In this document: piece after piece, positions 1-8,294 of the stretch
Layout: each line of letters starts with the position of its first letter
Numbering within the stretch: the stretch's first letter is position 1
Notes under the pieces: model-generated
What the model was told of the DNA's origin: nothing
Databases searched by the model: none
The model's input: the letters and a program-made list of their open reading frames with translations, nothing else
Assembly (NCBI GenBank): GCA_964529405.1
Contig: CAZGWE010000005.1
Coordinates: 1 to 62,128 of the forward strand
Origin: CAZGWE01 sp964529405
GTDB taxonomy: Bacteria > Patescibacteriota > UBA1384 > XYA2-FULL-43-10 > 1-14-0-10-43-13
Length of the DNA: 62,128 nucleotides
Direction of reading: 5' to 3'
Translations under genes and position numbers: made by a program

Positions 1-774
1 GCTGACTTGCTTCGTTTTGTAGACATTTTTGATAATTTCTTGTTGATGGGCGCCGGCCGCTACCAGTTGTGCTGCCACCGTCAACGATTTGGGTGTTGTG
101 TTGGCATTTTGAAATGAATTTGTGTCAGTGATAATGCCGGTCAGAAGAGCCGTGGCAATTTGTTCATCCAAAAATTTAGGGTCACCCGTTACTGCTTCGA
201 GAACCGAGACTAAAATTTCAGCTGTCGAGGTTGCCGTCAAATCAACCAGATTGATTTTACCGAAATGGCTATTGCCGGAATGATGGTCAATATTAATAAC
301 CGGAACCTCGTAAAATATTTGGGAATTTTTCTCGTAGAGAGAACCCAGACGGTCCAGATCGGGCGCATCCAAGACAATCACGGCTTCGTAATTAAAATCC
401 CCCTCCGAAAACACTACCATTTGCGACGTGAACTGGTCTTTTTTAGGCGTAATAATAATGTCGAGCCTCTTGTCGTGGACTTTATACATGACCTTATCGG
501 CCTTAACATTTGAAATATCCAGCGAAATCACAAAGTCTTTGGCACCGTGAAAATCCTGTTTGATGTTTGAAAGTCCCGGCAAAAACTCCATGGCCGAAGG
601 AGCGATGTCATTACAAACCGCCAAAACATCCTTGCCCTGCTTTGCTAGGAATAAATACAACGCCAAAAGGCTGCCCAGGGCATCGCCATCCGGATCTTTG
701 TGGGTTATTAAAAGAATCTTCTTTTTGTTTTTTAGGGCGTCAACAACTTGTTGTTTTGGCGTTAATTCCATCAT
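1..774 (-). CDS. nrnA: DHH-family phosphoesterase, NrnA-like (partial, cut by window edge)
   Basis: The gene is open at the left edge of the window; 258 codons are visible and the C-terminus is missing. The first DHH-family motif THKDPDGDALG lies at residues 24-34 and the signature DHH at 163-165, followed by a TGIITDT metal-site motif near residue 212. Enzymes of this family (NrnA/RecJ-like) hydrolyse nanoRNA, pAp or cyclic dinucleotides using two Mn2+ ions; which substrate applies here cannot be read from the sequence. The start is one of two adjacent ATG codons, preceded by a weak GGAAGA. It is divergent from rpsT across a gap of about 165 bp. The assignment to the DHH family is secure; the name nrnA is by overall resemblance. 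Confidence 0.85.
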   Translation of the reverse strand, partial: MMELTPKQQVVDALKNKKKILLITHKDPDGDALGSLLALYLFLAKQGKDVLAVCNDIAPSAMEFLPGLSNIKQDFHGAKDFVISLDISNVKADKVMYKVHDKRLDIIITPKKDQFTSQMVVFSEGDFNYEAVIVLDAPDLDRLGSLYEKNSQIFYEVPVINIDHHSGNSHFGKINLVDLTATSTAEILVSVLEAVTGDPKFLDEQIATALLTGIITDTNSFQNANTTPKSLTVAAQLVAAGAHQQEIIKNVYKTKQVS

Positions 775-940
775 TCGTTTGCGTCTTCCATTAAAACAGG
801 AACGATTCAATATAGCCAACTAAACGGTAAAAGTCAAATAGCGGAAAGGACATATTTCGCTTTACCTTTACATTTCCTCCTTTTTATGTTACGTTAAGTT
901 TAAGAATTAAAAATTATCATTTAAAAATTGGATTTTACCC

Positions 941-1258
941 ATGCCTCTTACATCTTCAGCTAAAAAAGCTCTCCGCGTTGACCGCAGACGAAAACTTGAA
1001 AATGACCTGGTGCGGGCCAAAATTAAAAGCGCCCTAAAAAGCGCCAGGATTAGCATTGCGACGCAAGCCTTCGACATTGAAGAAAAGATGAAGCAAGCGT
1101 ACAAGGAGCTTGATTTAGCCGCCAAGAAAAACATCATCCACGACGGTAAGGCGGACAGATTGAAGTCGCGTCTGGCCAAAGCTTTAAGCAAAACCAAGAC
1201 CGCAGAAACACCCCTCAAAAAAACCGCCAAGGCCAAAGCTGTAAAAAAGAAAAAGTAG
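941..1258 (+). CDS. rpsT: 30S ribosomal protein S20
   Basis: A small basic protein of 105 residues with the S20 pattern: an N-terminal SSAKKALRVDRRR stretch followed by long amphipathic helices rich in Lys, Arg and Ala. S20 binds 16S rRNA early in assembly of the 30S subunit body. The C-terminus is longer than average and ends in a lysine-rich tail. No clear Shine-Dalgarno sequence precedes the ATG. It is monocistronic: divergent from the DHH gene and followed by a terminator. Confidence 0.9.
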   Translation: MPLTSSAKKALRVDRRRKLENDLVRAKIKSALKSARISIATQAFDIEEKMKQAYKELDLAAKKNIIHDGKADRLKSRLAKALSKTKTAETPLKKTAKAKAVKKKK

Positions 1259-1310
1259 CCTCAACCAATATTATTCGAACAAAGCCACGCTCATGGCGCT
1301 GCGGCAATAT

Positions 1311-1338
1311 AAAAATCAGCTTTTAGCTGATTTTTTTG
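1311..1338 (+). terminator. Rho-independent terminator of rpsT
   Basis: The inverted repeat AAATCAGCT / AGCTGATTT has a three-base loop and is followed by a run of T. It lies about 50 bp after the rpsT stop and just before the end of the convergent lepB gene. Confidence 0.8.
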
Positions 1339-1368
1339 TGCTCTTTTGCTACTCTTCGCTCTCCGCCC

Positions 1369-1947
1369 TTAGAACTGGCTCTCGATTGCTCTCAAGCGAG
1401 GGTAGATTATAAACACGGCCCGACCCAAAAAGAAACGCTTCTCAACCCCGCCGAAATAACGCGAATCATTGGAATTGGGACGGTTGTCGCCCATCAAAAA
1501 GTACTCTTTGTCGCTCATTTTCCAAGTGCCGGCCGGTTCAGTTCTGATGTCAAACGTCAGATAGCTCTCTCTAGCCAAACTGTTATTGATAAAAACTTGC
1601 CCTTCGCTTATCTTCACTTCATCTCCCGGCAGGCCGACCACCCTTTTTACATAATGTTTACGTTCCGGATCGCCCGGATACTCTACCACCACCACATCGC
1701 CGCGCTTTGGCGTCTTGCCAACCAAATAGCTGTTCTTTCCGAGCAAAACAAACTCCCGATCATGCAGGTTGGGTTCCATCGAGACGCCGTCAACAACAAA
1801 TATCGTATACAAAAAGGTGCTGACCAGCACAAGGACGATGCCTGCCAATATAACCCAACGGGTCAAATCAAAAAAAACTCCACCGCCGAACAACAATCTA
1901 TTTAGGATTCTATTCATTACAAACCTTAATAATAATTTCTCACTCAA
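1369..1947 (-). CDS. lepB: Signal peptidase I
   Basis: A membrane-bound serine protease of 192 residues that removes signal peptides from exported proteins. One transmembrane segment lies at about residues 31-52. It is followed by the catalytic Ser56 in DGVSMEPN, the general-base Lys101 in KRVVGLPGDE and the conserved GDNRPNSNDSR box. The length is normal for the family. The start overlaps the end of the upstream DUF2207 gene by 8 bp, so the two are probably cotranscribed and translationally coupled. Confidence 0.93.
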   Translation of the reverse strand: MSEKLLLRFVMNRILNRLLFGGGVFFDLTRWVILAGIVLVLVSTFLYTIFVVDGVSMEPNLHDREFVLLGKNSYLVGKTPKRGDVVVVEYPGDPERKHYVKRVVGLPGDEVKISEGQVFINNSLARESYLTFDIRTEPAGTWKMSDKEYFLMGDNRPNSNDSRYFGGVEKRFFLGRAVFIIYPRLRAIESQF

Positions 1948-3439
1948 ACCCCGGCTCCCTTAAGGCCGCCAGACTGCGGGATACATAAGAGATAATCGGG
2001 AAAAGGGCCAAACAAAAGTCTTCCAGGCCCAAACTACCCTTTTCCGTCAAAAACCATCCGGGCATAATGAAATTCTGCCTCGCGAACCGCTTGGCCCAGG
2101 CCGCTTCGCAATTTAAGACGATAGCATAAGGCAAATATCGAATAAAAAGACTGTTCTCATTAAATTCGAAGGGCATCGGCTTAGGATCGGAAAGAAATTT
2201 CCTGAAAGCGTACCAATTCGCCAAGGCTTCCTGGCCGAGAATGCTCCTGATTGGAATACGGGAGGAACAAATAATGATAATGAGAGCTGCCAGCATCATT
2301 CCGACCCAGAAGAAAACAATGTACGGAGGATTGGTGAAAGTTATCAAGCTTAAAATAAAACCGCCCAATCCGGCTGCCAGGGCTAAAATGCCAATTAAAC
2401 GATAGCGGGCATGAATTTTTTGCGGATTCGATTTAAAATAACCCAGGCGGGTCGAAAGAGCGTAGATACCGGCCGAAACGAGCGAAATTTTTTTACTATA
2501 AAAGTGGTTATTAATCCTTCTCTCGATCTCAACTCGATCAGAGCTCAAGTTCTTTTGGAAAATTTTGGAGAGCAAAACTTTTTCATAACCAAGCAGGCGC
2601 TGATCGAATTTACCCTTGCCAAAAGCAAAGCTTCGTTCGCGGTCAATAATAGCAATATCTCCCCGCACGGCCAAATCAATCAGGGTGGCAGCAATCTCCC
2701 TTGAACGCACCCGTTGGTTGACCAGCGCTCCCACCACCGACGGAGGCAAAGCCATAGGGGGCGAGTCAATGCTCTTGTCCGGTATTTCGATACGCTGGCG
2801 CCGTGTTTGATAAAGCACCAGCAGGGACATAAAGATGATAGTAATTACAGGCAAGCTAATTGCCACGGTTACCCAGACATTCAGTTGCAAGCCGGAAAGT
2901 ATTTTCTTAATTTTCTCGTTAACCGGCGCATTAACTGTTCCCTTTGGCATCTTGGCCACAATCGAAACAACAGCACTGCCGGAGACATCTTCGGCTAAAT
3001 AGGTGATAGTCGAATCATCCGAGACAGACGAATTGGTTTCGCCGACGCCATGGATAGCCAGGATTTGGTGTTCCGTTTGCTTGGCTACCGGTTGTGGCAG
3101 AGCCAAAGTAATTTCGATCGAAGTGTACTCAACCCCGGCAGCATCAAGAACCGGCAGTCTGGCTTCATCGCCATCCTGAAGCAAATTGATTTTTTTGTTG
3201 GAGGGATTGCCATCAATTTCAATTTTACCGTCATTAAGAATCTCGACATCAATTTTAAGACTTGTCCGGTCTTCACCAGTAGCGATCGGTTCGGTATCGG
3301 CTTGGTACTTGTTGAAATAAACCGTCCTGACTCCGCCCGCAGCCAGCAAGGCCAATAACGCAAAAAATAGTAGTTTCTTTTTGTAGAAACCAATCAAGCC
3401 GGTTTTTTTTTCTGCCTTTACTTTCTCGCCCTTGGTCAA
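1940..3439 (-). CDS. DUF2207-family membrane protein
   Basis: This is a predicted membrane protein of about 500 residues. It has an N-terminal membrane anchor, an extracytoplasmic beta-rich region, a second membrane segment (ITIIFMSLLVLY) and then the family's cytoplasmic hallmark, PPSVVGALVNQRVRSREIAATLIDLAVRGDI without a break, here described by its PP..V..L.......I.ATL.DL..RG pattern. A further hydrophobic pair (ILALAAGLGGFILSLITF and a neighbour) follows. The TTG start at 3439 is chosen because AGGAGG stands four bases upstream of it; an in-frame ATG at 3517 has no such site. The family's function is unknown. It is upstream of and overlaps lepB. Confidence 0.8.
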   Translation of the reverse strand: MTKGEKVKAEKKTGLIGFYKKKLLFFALLALLAAGGVRTVYFNKYQADTEPIATGEDRTSLKIDVEILNDGKIEIDGNPSNKKINLLQDGDEARLPVLDAAGVEYTSIEITLALPQPVAKQTEHQILAIHGVGETNSSVSDDSTITYLAEDVSGSAVVSIVAKMPKGTVNAPVNEKIKKILSGLQLNVWVTVAISLPVITIIFMSLLVLYQTRRQRIEIPDKSIDSPPMALPPSVVGALVNQRVRSREIAATLIDLAVRGDIAIIDRERSFAFGKGKFDQRLLGYEKVLLSKIFQKNLSSDRVEIERRINNHFYSKKISLVSAGIYALSTRLGYFKSNPQKIHARYRLIGILALAAGLGGFILSLITFTNPPYIVFFWVGMMLAALIIIICSSRIPIRSILGQEALANWYAFRKFLSDPKPMPFEFNENSLFIRYLPYAIVLNCEAAWAKRFARQNFIMPGWFLTEKGSLGLEDFCLALFPIISYVSRSLAALREPGFE

Positions 3440-3589
3440 CCACCCTCCTATTTGTGAAGCTTGAAACTTAAAATGTGAAACTTGGTTGAAAACCATCCAT
3501 GCAAACTTCGAGGACAAATCGTCTGCGCTTTGCGGTTTACGTTTTATGCTTTACGTTTTATTTTAGCACTTTTTATTTGCAACACCAAC

Positions 3590-4546
3590 CTACATTCTAC
3601 AAATATCAACTACCAGTAAATCAAGCACCAGGCCCGGCACTGAACCGCTCTTGAGTTCATAGTCCGCTTGTTCTAATTTTAAATAGATACTCTCCAGCTT
3701 ATCGAGCGGATAAATCCTTAATAATGTTGCAAGTTTGCGAAAGACATAGGGGTTTATTCTGGTTAATTTAAGAATCTCCTGATCGCCCGCCCCGCTTGCC
3801 CTCAAATCAGCCGCGCTCAAGGCATGACGGAATTGATAAACAATCATGGTCAGAATGTAAATCTCGTTCTCTCCGGCCTCAATTAAGCGATGGAGAGCTT
3901 GGATGGATTCTTTTTCGTTCTTTTTGGCTAGCCAATCAATCAGGTCGAAAATCTTGACTTCGGAATTTGGCGCGACCATCAACTCAACGGATTTTTCGTC
4001 AATCCCGTCCACTCCGCGGGCACCGGCGTAAGCAATCAGCTTATTGGTTTCCTGATCCAGCCGCCAGAGGTCGGCGTCCACAAAGAGAATTAATTTTTCA
4101 ACCGCTTGCTGCGAAATGGTCAATTTAGCTTTATCGACTCTCGCGCGGATCCATCTTTGCAAAAAGGATCGGGGGAGCGGGGAAAATGTTTGGGCGATTT
4201 TCGGCTTATCGAGCGTTTTAAAAAGAACGGTGCGGGCATCCGGTAAACCCTCTTCGATAAAAAGAACAACGCTGGACTGCGGTATCTTGTCCAAATTATA
4301 GGCAATATATTTTTTGAGATCTAAATCCTTATTTTCCATAAGCAGATTAGTAATTTCAACCAGCTTTGTCTCCATCAGAAACGGCAGCGACAAAACCGCC
4401 TCGAGATAGTTCGCTTTGGTTAATTTAGCCCCGTCCAGACGGATATGATTAAAAAGAGCGTTTGAATCATTGTTGAATTTAGCTCGAAACGCCCTCACCT
4501 TTTCTTTTATAGAGTATGTGTCTTCACCGTAGAGAAAGAAATACAT
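3590..4546 (-). CDS. holA: DNA polymerase III, delta subunit
   Basis: The delta subunit of the clamp loader opens the beta sliding clamp. The protein begins MYFFLYGEDTYSIKEK, which is the usual start of HolA. It continues with the family's divergent AAA+ fold (a VVLFIEEGLPDARTVLFKTL region) and a helical C-terminal collar with the EIYILTMIVYQFR segment. At about 318 residues it has a typical length. An in-frame ATG 14 codons upstream exists (4588), but the chosen start matches the conserved N-terminus. The gene stands close to dnaX, dnaB and both halves of DNA polymerase I. Confidence 0.85.
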   Translation of the reverse strand: MYFFLYGEDTYSIKEKVRAFRAKFNNDSNALFNHIRLDGAKLTKANYLEAVLSLPFLMETKLVEITNLLMENKDLDLKKYIAYNLDKIPQSSVVLFIEEGLPDARTVLFKTLDKPKIAQTFSPLPRSFLQRWIRARVDKAKLTISQQAVEKLILFVDADLWRLDQETNKLIAYAGARGVDGIDEKSVELMVAPNSEVKIFDLIDWLAKKNEKESIQALHRLIEAGENEIYILTMIVYQFRHALSAADLRASGAGDQEILKLTRINPYVFRKLATLLRIYPLDKLESIYLKLEQADYELKSGSVPGLVLDLLVVDICRM

Positions 4547-4634
4547 AAACACGAATGGATGACTAATAATCCGAATAACTAATAACAAATATATTGGTCA
4601 TTCGTCATTTGGTTAATTCGTTATCCATTTCTGG

Positions 4635-5909
4635 CTAGTGTTTAGCTTCTGCCCAATTACTACCGATTCCCACTTCGACCTCCAGCGGTACACATAATTT
4701 TACTACATTTTGCATCACCTCCTTAACCAGCTTAGCAACTTTTTCGGCATCCTCATCGCACACTTCAATTACCAATTCATCGTGCACCGTCAGAATCAGT
4801 TTTGATTTACTGTCTTGCTGTCTAGCTGTTTTGCTGTCTAGCTTTTTACTCAATTCGATCATCGCCAACTTCAGCACCTCCGCCGCCGTGCCCTGAACCG
4901 GCGCATTAACCGCCATCCGTTCCTCTGCCCCTGCCAGGCTGTGATTATGAGAATTGATATTCTTCATCGATCTTCGAAAGCCAAAAAGCGTTTCAACATA
5001 ACCTTTTTCTCTGGCTTCGCTGATCATCCGTTCGCAATATGCCTTAATGCCGATATGAGTCTCAAAATAACGCTTGATATATTGATAAGCCTTTTCCTGA
5101 TCAATTTTTAGAGCCTGCGATAAACCGTACGGGCTCATGCCGTAAAGCACGCCAAAGTTAACTGTCTTGGCCACCCGGCGCTGGTCTGATGTGACTTTAG
5201 CAATAGGAATATCAAAAATTTCAGAGGCCGTGGCGGTATGAATATCTTTTTTCGACTCAAATGCCTTCATCATAACCGGATCCTGAGATAAACAGGCGAC
5301 AATTCTTAATTCGATCTGAGAATAATCGGCCGAAATCAACTTGCAGCCTTGTGGCGCAATGAAAGCTTGCCTGATCTCCGTGCCCAGCTCGCCCTTAATA
5401 GGAATATTTTGCAAGTTCGGATTCGACGAGGTCATCCGACCGGTCGAAGTTTCTTGGCCGTAAGTGGTATGAAGTCTTGAATTTTTATCAACCATCTCGG
5501 GCAACGGTTTTAAGTATGTTGAAACTAATTTGGACAGTTCGCGATACTCGAGAATTGGTTTGATAATAGGATGCTTGTCTTCCAGTTTCGATAATCCCGA
5601 TGCTGCCGTCGATATGCCCGTCTTCGTCCGTTTTAAATCATCAGTCGGAAGTTTTAATTTCTTAAATAGCACATCGGCCATTTGCGAGGGCGAATTGATA
5701 TTGAATTCTTCCCCGGCCAATTTATATATCCGTGATTCGTAATTCTTAATTCGTAATTCGAGCTTTTTAGATAATTTCCGCAAAACATCACAATCAATCA
5801 TCACCCCGGTCTTCTCCATACCACGCAAAACCGGCTCAACATCTTTTGAGATTTTTTCCGAACTTATTTTAGGCAGCTTAACGCCATTTTCGCTCAAATG
5901 GGTCCACAT
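4635..5909 (-). CDS. polA: DNA polymerase I, polymerase domain only
   Basis: This 424-residue protein is a family A polymerase palm, fingers and thumb without a 5'-nuclease or 3'-5' exonuclease domain. Motif A (DYSQIELRI), motif B (RRVAKTVNFGVLYG) and motif C (VHDEL) are all intact, so it should be active. The 5'-nuclease is a separate gene at 6567-7685, with rdgB between them. Two stretches look like microrepeats inserted in frame: LDSKTARQQDSKSK just before motif C (about 4800-4852) and LRIKNYESRIY near the N-terminus (about 5730-5765). Role inferred from the family: gap filling during repair and Okazaki-fragment processing, probably together with the free nuclease. Confidence 0.93.
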   Translation of the reverse strand: MWTHLSENGVKLPKISSEKISKDVEPVLRGMEKTGVMIDCDVLRKLSKKLELRIKNYESRIYKLAGEEFNINSPSQMADVLFKKLKLPTDDLKRTKTGISTAASGLSKLEDKHPIIKPILEYRELSKLVSTYLKPLPEMVDKNSRLHTTYGQETSTGRMTSSNPNLQNIPIKGELGTEIRQAFIAPQGCKLISADYSQIELRIVACLSQDPVMMKAFESKKDIHTATASEIFDIPIAKVTSDQRRVAKTVNFGVLYGMSPYGLSQALKIDQEKAYQYIKRYFETHIGIKAYCERMISEAREKGYVETLFGFRRSMKNINSHNHSLAGAEERMAVNAPVQGTAAEVLKLAMIELSKKLDSKTARQQDSKSKLILTVHDELVIEVCDEDAEKVAKLVKEVMQNVVKLCVPLEVEVGIGSNWAEAKH

Positions 5910-5936
5910 ACGGTTTGATATTTTATGGAAGCTACT

Positions 5937-6521
5937 TTACGATATGACTTCTAATAATTGATTTACCCCCAAGCCCCTGTGGCTGATTGAATCCCTTTCT
6001 TCATCCGATAACAGCGAATAATATTTGTTAAAAGTAGTTGAGATAAAAATGGGGTCGTAGCCAAATCCTTTACCTTTGAGCGGTTTATCGGCGATTATGC
6101 CCTCTAAATCACTCTCAAAAGTCCAAAATTTCCTGTCCTTCGGATTATAAAGTGCCAGAACTCCGGTGTATCGGCAGGTTCGCTTTTCCTTGTGAATACC
6201 CTTCATCCTCTCCAGAATCTTTTCATTTCGATCTGCTTCGCTCCCCTCATGCCACCGCTTGGCATGAATACCCGGTTCGCCGCCTAAAGCATCGATAAAC
6301 AAGCCGGTATCGTCAGCCAGTGTTAGCATCTTTGACTTCTCGCCAAAAAATAGAGCCTTCTTCTTGGCATTTCCAAGCAAGCTGTCTTCATTCTCCTCAA
6401 CATCTTCGAAAATTCCAGCTTCTCCGAGCGAAACCAGCTCAATACCAGAACCATGATTCTCAAATATCCGCCTAAACTGCTTGAGCTTATTTTGGTTATT
6501 GGTACCAATCAAAATTTTCAT
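5937..6521 (-). CDS. rdgB: XTP/dITP diphosphatase (RdgB/HAM1 family)
   Basis: The enzyme hydrolyses non-canonical purine nucleotides such as XTP and dITP to monophosphates, keeping them out of DNA. At 194 residues the length is standard. Visible motifs are TNNQNK at the N-terminus, ADDTGLFIDAL in the middle, GFGYDPIF and the terminal SHRG. It sits between the two halves of DNA polymerase I and in the same direction, with about 27 bp to the polymerase gene and 45 bp to the nuclease gene. Confidence 0.92.
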   Translation of the reverse strand: MKILIGTNNQNKLKQFRRIFENHGSGIELVSLGEAGIFEDVEENEDSLLGNAKKKALFFGEKSKMLTLADDTGLFIDALGGEPGIHAKRWHEGSEADRNEKILERMKGIHKEKRTCRYTGVLALYNPKDRKFWTFESDLEGIIADKPLKGKGFGYDPIFISTTFNKYYSLLSDEERDSISHRGLGVNQLLEVIS

Positions 6522-6566
6522 TATCTTAACTCTTCATGCCGTCCTGCTTACTTGCTGTCCTGCCCA

Positions 6567-7685
6567 CTATAACTCCAACTTTAACTGCTCATCCTTTTTC
6601 TTCTGCTCCTCCGTGACCTGACTTTTGACTTCATCGCCCCAACCTTTGGCAAATCTCCGTAGTAAGGAATGGAATTCCAGCTCTTCGAACAATGCCCTGA
6701 GCTTTTCCCTATCATACTGCCCCCACTTAGCAGATTCAAGGTCAAATTCTATCGGTACGTCCCGTCTAATCGTCGCCAATCTCTGCGATTGAAACGCCTG
6801 ATCCTTGTATTCAATCAAGAGCTTAAGGATTCTCTCCTTAATATCCAACTCCTTTGAGAGTGTTTTGAAAATTGAATCATTGGAAATTGCTTGAAAATTG
6901 AAAATTGAAAATTGAAAATTATCCTCCAGCGGTTTTGCTTTTTCAGTAATTTCACAATAAAGGTTTTCTAGCGTGTCATATCGCTGTATTAAATCCGTCG
7001 CCGTCTTCGGCCCGATCCCCGGCACACCCGGAATGTTATCCGAAGCGTCACCCGCCAAGGCTTTTAAGTCAATGAAATCGCCGGGCTCCAAACCATAAAC
7101 TTCTTTAAGATGCTTGTGGTCAAAGATCTCCGCCTCCGAAAAACCTTTCTTGAGCATTAAAACTCTCACATGGCCATTCAATAGTTGATAAACATCCCGA
7201 TCGCCAGAAGCAATGTAAATCATCAGCTCGTCAGCTGGACAGCTGGACAGCTGGACAGCATTATCAGATGTATTTTTAGCTGTCTTGCTATCTTGCTGTC
7301 TTGCTGTCTTGCTTGATCTTAAGCACTGTTCCACGAGTGTGCCTAATATATCATCAGCCTCAAATCCCTCCACAGCGTAAATCGGAACGCCAAAAGCGGT
7401 CAGCATCTCCCGCACACGAGGGATTTGATCATAAAGCTCCTGATCCGCCTTCACTCGCGTAGCTTTGTACTCTGTGTATTCAAGATGACGAAATGTTGGC
7501 CCGGCCAAATCAAAAGCGGCAATAATATAATCGGGATGCAACTCTTCCAGAATTTTAATCAAAGCAAGCGCAAAACCATAGGTCACATTCGTCCGCTCGC
7601 CTTTGGAATTCGATAAATTCTTAGGCAAAGCGTGATATGCCCTGTGCACGATGGCATTGGAATCAATTAAAACAAGCGTCTTCAT
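6567..7685 (-). CDS. polA: DNA polymerase I 5'-3' exonuclease (stand-alone)
   Basis: This is a 372-residue 5'-nuclease of the FEN/PolI family. It has the N-terminal metal-site motif LIDSNAIVHRAYHA, the acidic motif EGFEADDILGT, SGDRDVYQL, and the helix-3-turn-helix GVPGIGPKTATDLI that holds duplex DNA. It removes RNA primers and flaps. The family length is near 290 residues; the excess comes largely from two repeat-like inserts. A lysine/glutamine-rich SSKTARQQDSKTAK stretch lies at about residues 122-152 (7228-7318), and DNFQFSIFNFQ is encoded by AT-rich repeats at 6888-6925. The polymerase domain is a separate downstream gene. Confidence 0.9.
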   Translation of the reverse strand: MKTLVLIDSNAIVHRAYHALPKNLSNSKGERTNVTYGFALALIKILEELHPDYIIAAFDLAGPTFRHLEYTEYKATRVKADQELYDQIPRVREMLTAFGVPIYAVEGFEADDILGTLVEQCLRSSKTARQQDSKTAKNTSDNAVQLSSCPADELMIYIASGDRDVYQLLNGHVRVLMLKKGFSEAEIFDHKHLKEVYGLEPGDFIDLKALAGDASDNIPGVPGIGPKTATDLIQRYDTLENLYCEITEKAKPLEDNFQFSIFNFQAISNDSIFKTLSKELDIKERILKLLIEYKDQAFQSQRLATIRRDVPIEFDLESAKWGQYDREKLRALFEELEFHSLLRRFAKGWGDEVKSQVTEEQKKKDEQLKLEL

Positions 7686-7782
7686 GCGCTCATTCTATCG
7701 TAATTAGAACGAATAGTCTATTTCGACAAAAATGGCTCCGAGCTATGGAGCCCAAAGCCATCACGGTTTTCCGGGCGTTTAT

Positions 7783-8169
7783 TCAGACCACCACCCCCTT
7801 AAAGAAAAGCAGTCCCGAATTATCGCCGGGAAGACGCAAGGAGCCATCCCGGCCGGACAATTCCATCGCGCCATCCTTCTCATAGGCCAAGCCGGTCAAG
7901 ACAGCGAACTTGGCGATAGTACCCACTATTGCCACCCACTCGGGACGACACTGTTCCTGATGCTCCCGCCGCACTCGAACAAACGCCCCTCCATCCACGC
8001 GCAGTTCGCCGGACTCTTCGTCCACACAGTAAATCTGGCGGAGGATGGCGGCAAAACGCCGGAACAGCCTGCCCTCTTCTTGGGCGGTAACCTGGATAAC
8101 GGCTTCGGCCCCGGGGATGATATCTCCCAGAGCAAGGCTGACCCTATCTGTCTGAAGTATCCACAGCAT
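7783..8169 (-). CDS. Hypothetical protein
   Basis: A 128-residue protein that I do not recognise. It is treated as real because a GGAGAGG Shine-Dalgarno sequence stands 6-7 bases before the ATG and because the reading frame covers most of a gap between polA and dnaB. The protein is soluble, with a basic, Arg- and Gln-rich middle (RFAAILRQIYCVDEESGELR, RVRREHQEQCRPEW) and no membrane segment. A G+C-richer overlapping frame exists on the other strand but has no ribosome site. Confidence 0.5.
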   Translation of the reverse strand: MLWILQTDRVSLALGDIIPGAEAVIQVTAQEEGRLFRRFAAILRQIYCVDEESGELRVDGGAFVRVRREHQEQCRPEWVAIVGTIAKFAVLTGLAYEKDGAMELSGRDGSLRLPGDNSGLLFFKGVVV

Positions 8170-8294
8170 TTCTTACCTCTCCTTCGCTGGATTCTGTCTA
8201 TCTTCTATCCTCCAACCTCAAGATTCACTCTCTAGCTTCGACTGCCTATCGTCAATTATAAGTTGTTAAAATGGTAGGGTTTACTGTAAATTTA

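Noticed and set aside
1336..1905. 189-codon plus-strand frame opposite lepB
   Set aside because: Antisense shadow of a gene with all catalytic motifs intact.
7732..8235. 167-codon plus-strand frame opposite the hypothetical gene
   Set aside because: No ribosome site, and it lies antisense to a frame with a good Shine-Dalgarno sequence; composition suggests a shadow.
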